Shown: positions 18,957 through 26,934 of the stretch, piece after piece
Position numbering within the stretch: position 1 is the stretch's first letter
How the letters are laid out: every line of letters begins with the position of its first letter
Assembly (NCBI RefSeq): GCF_000525855.1
Contig: NZ_AODE01000002.1
Span: 1 to 42,518, forward strand
Direction: 5' to 3'
DNA from: Listeria cornellensis FSL F6-0969
Lineage (GTDB): Bacteria > Bacillota > Bacilli > Lactobacillales > Listeriaceae
DNA: 42,518 nucleotides
Position numbers and translations under genes: made by a program
The notes under the pieces: generated by a model
The model's database searches: none
Told to the model about the DNA's origin: nothing
What the model saw: only the letters and a program-made list of their open reading frames with translations

Positions 18957-19583
18957 ATGGTAGAAATTAGTGGTTTAGCGACGGGTTTATTGCAGGAGAA
19001 TTGCTATGTGATTTCGGATGGGAAACATTGTTTGATTGTTGACCCGGGGAGTGACGCGGAAAATATCATTGCCAAAGTGGAGGAAACTGGGACGAAGCCA
19101 GTCGCGATTTTGTTGACGCACTGTCATTATGATCATATCGGAGCACTTGAGGAAATTCGGGCGCATTACGGGGTGCCGGTTTATGTAAGTCCGCTGGAGC
19201 AGGAGTGGCTTGGAAACCCGGAGTTGAATGGCTCGGTTGGGATGTCGCAGTATAGCAACAAGGAAATTATTTGTGTGCCTGCGGAGAATGAGTTTAAGAT
19301 TGGGGAATATTCTATAGAAGGTTTTAATTTCCGTGTGGTGCCAACGCCGGGGCATTCGATTGGTAGTGTGAGCTTTATTTTCGATGATTTTGTAGTGGTT
19401 GGAGATGCCTTATTTAAAGGAAGTATCGGACGTTCGGATTTATATACGGGGGATTTTGATACGTTGATTGAAAGCATTACGAGTCAACTGTTGGTGTTGC
19501 CAGACGAGATGCGCGTGTATGCGGGTCATGGTGACGCAACAACAATTGGCCATGAAAAAGCGACAAATCCATATTTAACGTGA
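18957..19583 (+). CDS. MBL-fold metallo-hydrolase (glyoxalase II-like)
   Basis: Metallo-beta-lactamase fold hydrolase of the hydroxyacylglutathione hydrolase-like group found widely in Firmicutes. The dinuclear metal motif THCHYDH is at residues 54-60, and the later ligands are in PTPGHSIGS, VVVGDALF and YAGHGDATT. 208 residues is normal. The ATG at 18957 follows AAAGGTGG by about 10 bases; an upstream in-frame ATG at 18912 has no SD and overlaps the promoter. The downstream VOC gene starts 14 bases after the stop, so the two form an operon. Confidence 0.88.
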   Translation: MVEISGLATGLLQENCYVISDGKHCLIVDPGSDAENIIAKVEETGTKPVAILLTHCHYDHIGALEEIRAHYGVPVYVSPLEQEWLGNPELNGSVGMSQYSNKEIICVPAENEFKIGEYSIEGFNFRVVPTPGHSIGSVSFIFDDFVVVGDALFKGSIGRSDLYTGDFDTLIESITSQLLVLPDEMRVYAGHGDATTIGHEKATNPYLT

Positions 19584-19597
19584 GGGGACTGTGAAAA

Positions 19598-19996
19598 ATG
19601 AGAATTAATTTAGCGAGTGTATTTGTAGATGATCAGGACAAGGCGTTGCATTTTTATACGGAAATTTTAGGATTTGTGAAAAAAGAGGATGTGCCGATAA
19701 CGGAGAAGTTTCGTTGGATTACGGTGGTGTCAAAAGAGGAGCCGGATGGCGTGGAGCTGGTTTTAGAACCGGATGAGAACCCTGCTGTAGGGCCTTTTAA
19801 GACGTCGCTTTATGCGCAGGGGATTCCGTTTACGTCGTTTGCGGTCGATGATGTTTATGAGGAACACGAGCGATTGCGGGCGCTTGGTGTTGTGTTTACG
19901 AAAGAGCCTGTATCGCACGGACAAGTGACGATTGCGGTTTTTGATGATACGTGTGGGAATTTGATCCAGATTATGCAGATGAACGAGGCGGCGTAG
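19598..19996 (+). CDS. VOC family protein (glyoxalase-like)
   Basis: A 132-residue protein with the paired beta-alpha-beta-beta-beta modules of the VOC superfamily: ASVFVDDQDKALHFYTEILGF and, in the second half, VVFTKEPVSHGQVTIAVFDDTCGNLIQIM. The final GNLIQI is the usual last metal-side strand. Substrate unknown. GAGGGGA lies 10 bases before the ATG. It is co-transcribed with the MBL hydrolase; the AraC gene begins 4 bases after its stop and may belong to the same transcript. Confidence 0.85.
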   Translation: MRINLASVFVDDQDKALHFYTEILGFVKKEDVPITEKFRWITVVSKEEPDGVELVLEPDENPAVGPFKTSLYAQGIPFTSFAVDDVYEEHERLRALGVVFTKEPVSHGQVTIAVFDDTCGNLIQIMQMNEAA

Positions 19997-20000
19997 CGTT

Positions 20001-20867
20001 ATGGGGCTGTATTTGGAGTTTCCAGCGCTAGATAAGGATTTTCCGATGCGGAGTTTTACGAATGAGGGTGGCGTTATCGTGTATCCTCACTGGCACAAGG
20101 AGATTGAGCTGATTTACGTGATTGAGGGGCGTTTGAATCTTGGCGTGAATGATGTGCCGATTCAGATGGCAGAAGGCGAAATTTATGTGATAAACGGCGG
20201 CGATGTGCATTATTTTTTGGCATCGCCGAACAGTGAGCGGATTGTGTTGCAGTTTGATTTGAATGTTTTTCAGGAATTTTCGCTTACGGAGGACGAGGGC
20301 AAGCGGTTGCGCGATTTGTTTTTGCATGTGTCGCCGTCGAGTGCGGATTGGAATCCGGAAGTGGCGCGGCTGGTTGCGGGACTTTTGCAGGTGATTCATC
20401 GGGAGAGTTCGCAGCGCAAGGCGGGCTATCGCTATATTGTGAAGGCGAAATTGTACGAGATGCTGGCGGTTTTGGAGCGGGATGTGCCAAGGCTTGTGCG
20501 TGATTCTGCGGAGGACGCGACGAGTAAATCACAGGAAACGCTTGAAAAATTGCAACAGATTTTTGCGTATGTCGAGGATCATTATCAGGAGACGATTACG
20601 TTGCAGCAGGTCGCGGATCATGTTGGGTTTAGTTCGTACTATTTCACGAAGCTTTTCAAGCGCAATATGGGGATTACATTTATGACATTTGTAAACGATT
20701 ACCGACTCAGCAAGGCGAAATGGATCTTGCTAAATGAGGAGACGCCGGTGACGGAAGTGGCTGAGCTGGCCGGGTTTAGTAGTGTGAAGACGTTTCATCA
20801 TGCCTTCAAGCGTGCGATGGGTGTATCACCGCTCAAATACAGGAGGACAATATTCGGGAATAAGTAA
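20001..20867 (+). CDS. AraC family regulator of the adjacent sugar operon
   Basis: An N-terminal cupin-like sensing domain (residues 1-150; PHWHKEIELIYVIEG has the typical HxHxxxE start) and a C-terminal double HTH (about 185-285) ending in FSSVKTFHHAFKRAMGVSPLKYRR, the AraC signature. 288 residues. It lies directly before the oxidoreductase/isomerase/ThuA operon in the same orientation, like the lmo2164 neighbourhood of L. monocytogenes as I remember it, and is the likely regulator of that operon. Effector unknown. Confidence 0.9.
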   Translation: MGLYLEFPALDKDFPMRSFTNEGGVIVYPHWHKEIELIYVIEGRLNLGVNDVPIQMAEGEIYVINGGDVHYFLASPNSERIVLQFDLNVFQEFSLTEDEGKRLRDLFLHVSPSSADWNPEVARLVAGLLQVIHRESSQRKAGYRYIVKAKLYEMLAVLERDVPRLVRDSAEDATSKSQETLEKLQQIFAYVEDHYQETITLQQVADHVGFSSYYFTKLFKRNMGITFMTFVNDYRLSKAKWILLNEETPVTEVAELAGFSSVKTFHHAFKRAMGVSPLKYRRTIFGNK

Positions 20868-20894
20868 GCAATAAAATAGGAAGAAAAACTTCGG

Positions 20895-20926
20895 TTTGTT
20901 TTGTATCATGGAGATAATAAAACAAA
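20895..20926 (+). promoter_or_regulatory. Inverted repeat and weak promoter before the sugar operon
   Basis: TTTGTTTT (20895-20902) and AAAACAAA (20919-20926) are perfect inverted copies. They overlap a weak promoter (TTCGGT-17-GATAAT, about 20890-20918) and end just before the SD sequence TGGAGG. A poor -35 is what an AraC-activated promoter would show, but the site itself is only a candidate operator. Confidence 0.4.
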
Positions 20927-20940
20927 TGGAGGTTTTTTGA

Positions 20941-22016
20941 TGACTTTAAAAATTGGAATTATAGGTTGTGGCGGTATTGCAAATGGGAAACATATGCCGA
21001 GTTTGGCGAGTGTAGCAGGAGCAGAAATGGTCGCGTTTTGTGATGTCGTAGTGGAACGTGCAGAGAAAGCGAAAGTGGATTTTGGAACACCGAATGCAAG
21101 CGTATACACGGATTACAAGGAATTATTGGCAGATAAAACGATCGATGTGATTCATGTTTGTACGCCGAATATTTCGCACGCAGAAATTTCGATTGCGGCG
21201 ATGGATGCTGGGAAACACGTGATGTGCGAGAAACCAATGGCGAAAACAACGGCGGAAGCGCAAGCGATGATTGATGCTAGCGTGAAAACTGGGAAGAAGT
21301 TGACGATTGGGTATCAAAATCGGTTCCGGAAAGATTCGCAATTTTTGCATGAGGTTTGTGAAAATAATGAGTTGGGCGAGATTTATTATGCGAAGGCAAA
21401 AGCGATTCGTCGTCGTGCGGTTCCGACTTGGGGTGTGTTCTTGGATGAAGAGGCGCAAGGTGGTGGTCCGTTGATCGATATTGGGACGCATGCGCTTGAT
21501 TTGACACTTTGGATGATGGACAATTATAAGCCGAAATATGTGGTTGGGAATGCGTATCATAAGTTATCGCAACGTGCGAATGCGGCGAACGCGTGGGGAC
21601 CTTGGGATCCATCGAAGTTCACCGTGGAGGATTCGGCGTTTGGTTTCATCACGATGGAAAATGGGGCGACGATTGTGCTCGAGTCGAGCTGGGCGCTAAA
21701 TACGCTGGATGTTGGTGAGGCGAAGACGTCGCTTTGCGGGACGGAAGGCGGCGCGGATATGGAAAACGGCTTGCGGATTAATGGTGAATCGCATAGCCAG
21801 ATGTATGAGACGGAAATTCAGTTGGAAGCGGGCGGCGTTGATTTTTACGATGGTGCGGGCGATGATCCGGCGGTACTTGAGGCGCAGCAGTGGATTGATA
21901 GTATTCTGAACGGGACGGATCCTGTTGTGAAACCGGAGCAGGCGCTTGTGGTGACGCAAATTTTAGAAGCGATTTATGAGTCATCGCAAACGGGACAACC
22001 GGTATTTTTCCAATGA
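20941..22016 (+). CDS. Gfo/Idh/MocA family oxidoreductase (first copy)
   Basis: NAD(P)-dependent sugar dehydrogenase family. The Rossmann motif GIIGCGGIANGKHMP is at residues 5-19. The EKP motif (MCEKPMA) with the catalytic lysine and the DIGTHALDL segment with the conserved His complete the family signature. 358 residues. The ATG at 20941 follows TGGAGG. The last codons overlap the next gene as ATGA (22013-22016). Substrate is inferred to be a sugar or keto-sugar from the operon partners. Confidence 0.9.
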
Positions 22017-22750
22017 CGACGCCGATTGCGATTCAGTTGTGGAGTGTGCAGGACGCGTGCCAGGAGGATTTTTTCGGAACGCTTAGGCACCTCGCTGAAA
22101 TGGGCTATGATGGCGTGGAATTCGCGGGTTATTATGATAAGTCGGCGGCAGATTTGAAGGCGAAATTGGCGGAACTGGGGCTTGGGATTGCGGGTTCGCA
22201 TATTCCGTATGAACGGTTGCGCGATGAGCTGGATGCCGTGATTGCTTTTGAAAAGGAGCTAGGAAATGACTACCTCGTTTGTCCCTATGCACAGTTCGAG
22301 ACGGAGGCGGAGTGGATTGAATTCGCGAAGTCGCTACGCGTGATTTCCGACAAAATTCGCGCGGCTGGACTTCATTTCGTGTACCATAACCATGCGCATG
22401 AGTTTGAAAAGCTGGGCAATGATTACATTCTGGACGTGTTGCTAGCGGGTGTCCATGGCTTGGAAGTCGAGTTGGATACGTATTGGGTGCATCATGCAGG
22501 CGTTGACGTGGTGCCATATATGGCGCGTTGGTCGGACCGGATGCCGTTGATTCATTTAAAAGATATGAAACGCGCACCAATCGAAAGTACGGAAATTGGC
22601 AACGGTGTATTGGCAGTGAGACGTTTTGCAGAACTGGCAGAACAAAATGGCGTGAAATGGTTCGTGATTGAGCAAGAAGCATTTGAAAAGGCGCCGCTTG
22701 TGAGTGTGGAGATTGGTCTGAAGAACTTGAGAAAGATGGTGGGCAAATAA
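22013..22750 (+). CDS. Sugar phosphate isomerase/epimerase family protein (first copy)
   Basis: Xylose isomerase-like TIM barrel. Family features: [14 protein letters not shown] at the start, [11 protein letters not shown], then [11 protein letters not shown] and [11 protein letters not shown], which carry likely metal ligands (Glu, His, Asp). 245 residues. It overlaps the oxidoreductase by 4 bases and the ThuA gene by 1 base, so translation is coupled. Despite the family name, members often act on non-phosphorylated inosose-like or keto-sugars. Confidence 0.88.
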   Translation: MTTPIAIQLWSVQDACQEDFFGTLRHLAEMGYDGVEFAGYYDKSAADLKAKLAELGLGIAGSHIPYERLRDELDAVIAFEKELGNDYLVCPYAQFETEAEWIEFAKSLRVISDKIRAAGLHFVYHNHAHEFEKLGNDYILDVLLAGVHGLEVELDTYWVHHAGVDVVPYMARWSDRMPLIHLKDMKRAPIESTEIGNGVLAVRRFAELAEQNGVKWFVIEQEAFEKAPLVSVEIGLKNLRKMVGK

Positions 22751-23472
22751 TGACGAAGGTAACGGTTTGGAATGAATTTCGCCACGAAAAAGAGAGCGAA
22801 GAAGTTGCTGCGATTTATCCAGATGGCATTCACGGTCAAATTGCGAGCTTTTTAAAAACAGCAGGACTCGATGTCAAAACGGCGACGCTGGACGAGCCAG
22901 AACACGGCTTGACGGAGGCAGTTTTGGCTGATACAGATGTGCTTGTTTGGTGGGGACACATTGCGCATGACCAGGTCGACGAGGAAATTGTGAACCGCAT
23001 CCATAAGCGAATTTTGGAAGGAATGGGCTTAGTTGTATTGCACTCTGGGCATATGTCGAAAATTTTCATGAAGTTGATGGGGACGAGTTGCGATTTGAAA
23101 TGGCGGGAGGCGGACGAGAAAGAGCGACTTTGGGTCGTGGCGCCGAATCACCCAATCACAGACAGCGTTCCGGAATATATTGACCTTGAAAAAGAAGAGA
23201 TGTACGGCGAGCATTTCGATGTTCCCGCTCCAGAGGAATTGATTTTCATTAGTTGGTTCGAAGGCGGGCACGTATTCCGCAGTGGCGCAACGTATAAGCG
23301 TGGTAACGGCAAGATTTTTTACTTCCAGCCGGGCCACGAAACGTATCCAACCTATCATAACGAATCCATTCAAAAAGTGATCACAAACGGCGTCAATTGG
23401 TGTGCCCCGACTTCTTGGGTATACCCGAAATATGGTAACGCAGAACCACTAGAAAAGATCGGAGGAAAATAA
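22750..23472 (+). CDS. ThuA family protein
   Basis: ThuA-like glutamine-amidotransferase-fold protein, known from trehalose and other disaccharide use through 3-keto intermediates in rhizobia. Visible features: [12 protein letters not shown] at the start, [24 protein letters not shown] and [15 protein letters not shown], the conserved His-rich end. 240 residues. The ATG (22750) uses the last base of the preceding stop. The next gene starts two bases after this one ends. Confidence 0.88.
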   Translation: MTKVTVWNEFRHEKESEEVAAIYPDGIHGQIASFLKTAGLDVKTATLDEPEHGLTEAVLADTDVLVWWGHIAHDQVDEEIVNRIHKRILEGMGLVVLHSGHMSKIFMKLMGTSCDLKWREADEKERLWVVAPNHPITDSVPEYIDLEKEEMYGEHFDVPAPEELIFISWFEGGHVFRSGATYKRGNGKIFYFQPGHETYPTYHNESIQKVITNGVNWCAPTSWVYPKYGNAEPLEKIGGK

Positions 23473-23473
23473 C

Positions 23474-24442
23474 ATGAAATTAGGCGTATTTACACCACTA
23501 TTTGCAAATTTAAGTTTGGACGAAATGCTCGATAAAGTAGCAGCGGCGGGGCTTGGCGCAGTAGAGATTGGCTCAGGCGGAAATCCCGGAAACCATCATT
23601 GCCCAACCGATGAATTACTCGCAAGTGAGGAAGCACGTTTGGCGTATTTGAAGAAGTTTGACGATCGTGGTTTGATTATTAGTGCGTTTAGTTGTCATGA
23701 TAATCCGATTTCACCAGACCCAGAAGAAGCACGCGCTGCTGATGAAATTTTGCGAAAAACGATTCGTCTAGCGTCGATGATGGGCGTTCCAGTTGTAAAC
23801 ACGTTCTCAGGGACCGCGGGTGACAGTGACGAAGCGAAAGCTCCGAACTGGCCAGTAGCGCCTTGGCCAACAGTTTACAGCGATATCAAGAAATGGCAAT
23901 GGGAAGAAAAATTGATTCCCTATTGGAAACAAATTGGGCGCTTAGCAGAAGAATACGACGTCAAAATTGGCATCGAACTGCACGGCGGATTCCTCGTTCA
24001 CACACCACACACGCTTCTAGAACTGCGCACAGCAACGAGTCCAGCAATTGGCGCGAACCTCGATCCAAGTCATCTCTGGTGGCAAGGCATCGATCCAGTT
24101 GGCGCCATCAAGATTCTCGGCAAAGAAGGCGCGATTCACCATTTTCATGCGAAAGACACGTACCTCGACCAAGACAACATCAACCGCTACGGCCTGCTCG
24201 ATATGCAACCGTATGGCGATGTACAAACACGCGCGTGGACGTTCCGTTCAGTGGGTTGTGGGCATAGCGTGAAAGAGTGGTCCGACATGATGAGTGCCCT
24301 GCGCACATACGGCTATGACTACGTTGTCAGCATCGAGCACGAAGATCCGCTGATGTCGATTGACGAAGGATTCCAGCGCGCCGTGACCAATTTGCAAACG
24401 ATTTTAATTAACGATGAACCGCTAGACATGTGGTGGGCGTAA
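23474..24442 (+). CDS. Sugar phosphate isomerase/epimerase family protein (second copy)
   Basis: A second, longer (322-residue) xylose isomerase-like TIM barrel, not a close copy of the first. Likely metal ligands are in GIELHGGF, NLDPSHLWW, HHFHAKDT and SIEHEDP. The ATG follows GGAGG by 7 bases. Its stop overlaps the start of the last gene (24440-24444). From here on the plus strand is clearly richer in A and C than in the earlier genes. Confidence 0.88.
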   Translation: MKLGVFTPLFANLSLDEMLDKVAAAGLGAVEIGSGGNPGNHHCPTDELLASEEARLAYLKKFDDRGLIISAFSCHDNPISPDPEEARAADEILRKTIRLASMMGVPVVNTFSGTAGDSDEAKAPNWPVAPWPTVYSDIKKWQWEEKLIPYWKQIGRLAEEYDVKIGIELHGGFLVHTPHTLLELRTATSPAIGANLDPSHLWWQGIDPVGAIKILGKEGAIHHFHAKDTYLDQDNINRYGLLDMQPYGDVQTRAWTFRSVGCGHSVKEWSDMMSALRTYGYDYVVSIEHEDPLMSIDEGFQRAVTNLQTILINDEPLDMWWA

Positions 24443-25512
24443 TGAAAAACTTAGTTATAGTAGGTTTTGGCGGTATGGGCTCGTATCACGTCGAGCTAGT
24501 TGGTGCGGCAAGTGGAATCACGGTCACCGGTGTCTATGATATTGCACCAGATCGCATCCAAGCAGCCACGGAAAAAGGCCTCGAAACATATCCAAGCTTC
24601 GAAGCCGTTCTTGCCGATGAAAAAGTAGACGCCGTCCTAATCGCCACACCGAACGACAGTCACCGAAAACTGGCGATAGCAGCCTTAGAAGCAGGCAAGC
24701 ACGTAGTCTGCGAAAAACCAGTCACAATAACGAGTGCCGACTTAGAAGCAATCCTCACCGTTGCAAAAAAAGAAAACCGAACATTCACGGTTCATCAAAA
24801 TAGGCGCTGGGATTCTGACTTCCTAATCGTACGCGACATGGTTCAAAAAGAAGCCAAAATCGGCAACGTATTTCACGTCGAATCTCGCGTACAAGGCGCG
24901 AACGGAATCCCCGGCGATTGGCGTCACCTCAAAGCACAAGGCGGCGGGATGCTTCTCGATTGGGGCGTACACTTGCTAGATCAACTCCTATTCATGACCA
25001 ACAGCAATATCAAAACCGTGTCAGCGAACTTAAGCTTCATTCTCGGCGATGAAGTCGATGATGGATTCACAAGCTTCATCACCTTCGAAAACGGAGTCAC
25101 AGCCCTAATCGAAGTCGGTACAACCAATTATGTCAAACTGCCACGCTGGTACGTCAAAGGCACAGAAGGCACGGCGGTCATCCAAGACTGGGATCTAAGC
25201 GGTGAAATCATCGCACCAGACCGTACCGTAGCAAAAGTAGAACCAAAACCAATCCAAGCAGGCCAAGGCCTCACAAAAACAATGGCACCACCATCCGAAG
25301 AATCCACAACGAGAAGCGCAATCACGCCAGTAGCAGCAGACATGTCTGGTTTCTACGATAATTTTGCATCAGTCCTAAACGGCGAAGTAGAACCCATCGT
25401 AAAAAATGAAGAAGTACACCGCGTTCTCCGCCTAATCGAAGCTATTTTTGAAGCAGGCGAGCAGAATAAAGTGGTCGATTTCCAAGAAGAGATAGGGCAA
25501 GTAAAGGCTTAA
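24442..25512 (+). CDS. Gfo/Idh/MocA family oxidoreductase (second copy)
   Basis: The Rossmann motif GFGGMGSYH is near the start, VCEKPVTI carries the family lysine, and GGGMLLDWGVHLLDQLL carries the conserved His. 356 residues. The ATG at 24442 overlaps the preceding stop; an upstream start at 24430 would lie within the previous gene and has no SD. With the first copy it could form an oxidise/reduce pair around an isomerised keto-sugar (inference). Base usage is strongly A+C, unlike the first gene of the same operon. Confidence 0.9.
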   Translation: MKNLVIVGFGGMGSYHVELVGAASGITVTGVYDIAPDRIQAATEKGLETYPSFEAVLADEKVDAVLIATPNDSHRKLAIAALEAGKHVVCEKPVTITSADLEAILTVAKKENRTFTVHQNRRWDSDFLIVRDMVQKEAKIGNVFHVESRVQGANGIPGDWRHLKAQGGGMLLDWGVHLLDQLLFMTNSNIKTVSANLSFILGDEVDDGFTSFITFENGVTALIEVGTTNYVKLPRWYVKGTEGTAVIQDWDLSGEIIAPDRTVAKVEPKPIQAGQGLTKTMAPPSEESTTRSAITPVAADMSGFYDNFASVLNGEVEPIVKNEEVHRVLRLIEAIFEAGEQNKVVDFQEEIGQVKA

Positions 25513-25516
25513 TAAC

Positions 25517-25545
25517 TTGCGAACATCCGCATAATATACTATACT
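25517..25545 (+). promoter_or_regulatory. Promoter of the riboswitch transcript
   Basis: TTGCGA (25517-25522), 17-base spacer, TATACT (25540-25545), immediately upstream of the manganese riboswitch. Confidence 0.75.
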
Positions 25546-25557
25546 TATCTTATTCAA

Positions 25558-25664
25558 AATCAGTACGCCCGATAAGGGGAGTAGCAGTATAGCAATGTCG
25601 TCAGTACGGGATAAAACCCCGGCATTGTTAGCAATTTTTGTCGATTGTTTGCGAGACCTTACGT
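25558..25664 (+). promoter_or_regulatory. yybP-ykoY manganese riboswitch
   Basis: The hallmark GGGGAGTAGC (25576-25585) opens the aptamer. GTCGTCAGTACGGG and the paired CCCCGGCATTG arm follow, and the 3' part carries GCGAGACCTT (25651-25660), close to the Bacillus yybP element as I remember it. This class senses Mn2+ and turns genes on at high Mn. The 3' strand of the aptamer is also the 5' strand of the terminator that follows, so control by transcription termination is likely. Confidence 0.88.
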
Positions 25665-25687
25665 TTATTCGTGAGGTCTTTTTCTTG
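25653..25687 (+). terminator. Expression-platform terminator of the Mn riboswitch
   Basis: AGACCTTACG pairs with CGTGAGGTCT (one G-T pair), then TTTTTCTT. It shares the GAGACC strand with the aptamer, so metal binding would stop it forming. Confidence 0.8.
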
Positions 25688-25754
25688 CGCTTAAATGGCA
25701 GAGTAGCTCAGGCAAGTTGATGCGAACAATCTAGTCAAAACAGGAGGAAAACTA

Positions 25755-26516
25755 TTGAAGAAATTACTTTTTTTCGTGATGTCAATGATGCTCGTTTTTT
25801 CACCACTAGGCACCGTGACATACAACACCGTCATGCCGTCAAAATACGAACAAGTAAGTGAGGCGCACGCAAAGGGCTACCGCTCGCCAAGCCGCTCTTA
25901 CCGACCAAATAACAACCAGGTCAAACGCAACAACAACACGACAAACAAAGCAACAAACAACCAAGCTGCCAAAAAATCTAATCGTGGCTTCTGGGGCGGC
26001 TTAATGTTCGGTGGATTAGCCGGTCTACTATTCGGTAGTATGCTCGGCAATATGGGTGGGTTCGGCGATATTTTAGCCCTGATTATCAATGTTATCGCGA
26101 TTATTGTCATCATTCGCCTATTGATTTACTTCTTCCAAAAATGGCGTAATCGCAATAATCCAAAGCCAAAAGTGAACGTTTTCGATCACCAAGGAACGAC
26201 GAATGCAACGCAGGAAACAGGGAGTAGCACCATCGTTCTCGATGAAGGAAACATTTCCAACGCGGTCATCCACTTCTTCACACACGAGAAAGGCCTACAA
26301 TTAGAAGATGTCGAAGTTATTTTGACATATGACGAGCAAAAAGGTTTTGGCGCAGATGTCATGAAAAACAATACGCTAGTTCAGGCATTAGACCATTTTT
26401 CACTCATCCAAGCCATTCGATACTGGGCAACGAAAGAAGCTCATTTTGATCCAAATTGTGGCTTAGAATTACGCTTCTCTGAAACAGAAGGCATCACGGC
26501 TATTGTTACCGAGTAA
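25755..26516 (+). CDS. Tim44-like-domain membrane protein under Mn control
   Basis: 253 residues. A hydrophobic signal segment is followed by a basic, Asn/Lys/Ser-rich linker and a Gly-rich hydrophobic block (GLMFGGLAGLLFGSMLG) leading into a second membrane helix (ILALIINVIAIIVIIRLLIYFF). A soluble C-terminal domain (about 150-253) follows. This layout fits the bacterial Tim44-domain membrane proteins; function unknown. The start is TTG 25755 with AGGAGG 7 bases upstream. The riboswitch upstream predicts expression at high Mn2+, so a role in metal stress at the membrane is a reasonable inference. Confidence 0.7.
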   Translation: MKKLLFFVMSMMLVFSPLGTVTYNTVMPSKYEQVSEAHAKGYRSPSRSYRPNNNQVKRNNNTTNKATNNQAAKKSNRGFWGGLMFGGLAGLLFGSMLGNMGGFGDILALIINVIAIIVIIRLLIYFFQKWRNRNNPKPKVNVFDHQGTTNATQETGSSTIVLDEGNISNAVIHFFTHEKGLQLEDVEVILTYDEQKGFGADVMKNNTLVQALDHFSLIQAIRYWATKEAHFDPNCGLELRFSETEGITAIVTE

Positions 26517-26934
26517 ATAGGAGAGGCGCCTTTTTAAGTTGGTGTCACTTTTGGATTTAACTGGCGTAAATTGTCTAAGATAAATGACGCTTATTGATTT
26601 ATGGTCATAGCCAAGAATGGTGAAATGGAAGCATGTGCAGCGCTAATTTTTCTAAGAGTGTCAAAACTTATAAGTTTTGGCACTCTTTTTAATGTGGGGT
26701 GTTTCCGTGTTCTTTGAAGTGTCATAACTAGGAGTCGAAAGTTTTAGATGAACCCAATATTAGCAAGGCTTTCTAGTGGATTAATGGGAGAAATGCGCGA
26801 CAATGGTTCTCCCATATTTACATATATAAGAAAAAAGATATTGCTTCCTCATGTATAATATGCTACATTTTAGTTGAGCTGTATTGCTATAGTAGCAAGG
26901 AGTACAATTACAAACAGAAAAGGGGATTAACAAG
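26517..26934. other. Intergenic region between the Tim44-like gene and the RHS gene
   Basis: Besides the hairpin at 26654-26690 there is a TATAAT at 26854-26859, a possible -10 box for the RHS gene without a good -35. The RHS SD sequence AAGGGGA lies at about 26919. No ORF with an SD sequence is seen. Confidence 0.5.
26654..26690 (+). terminator. Hairpin terminator, GTGTCAAAA type
   Basis: AAGAGTGTCAAAACTTA (26654-26670) is followed directly by its near-perfect inverted copy (one G-T pair) and TTTTT. A hairpin with the same GTGTCAAAA core lies at 33637-33666, on the other side of the RHS locus. Confidence 0.75.
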
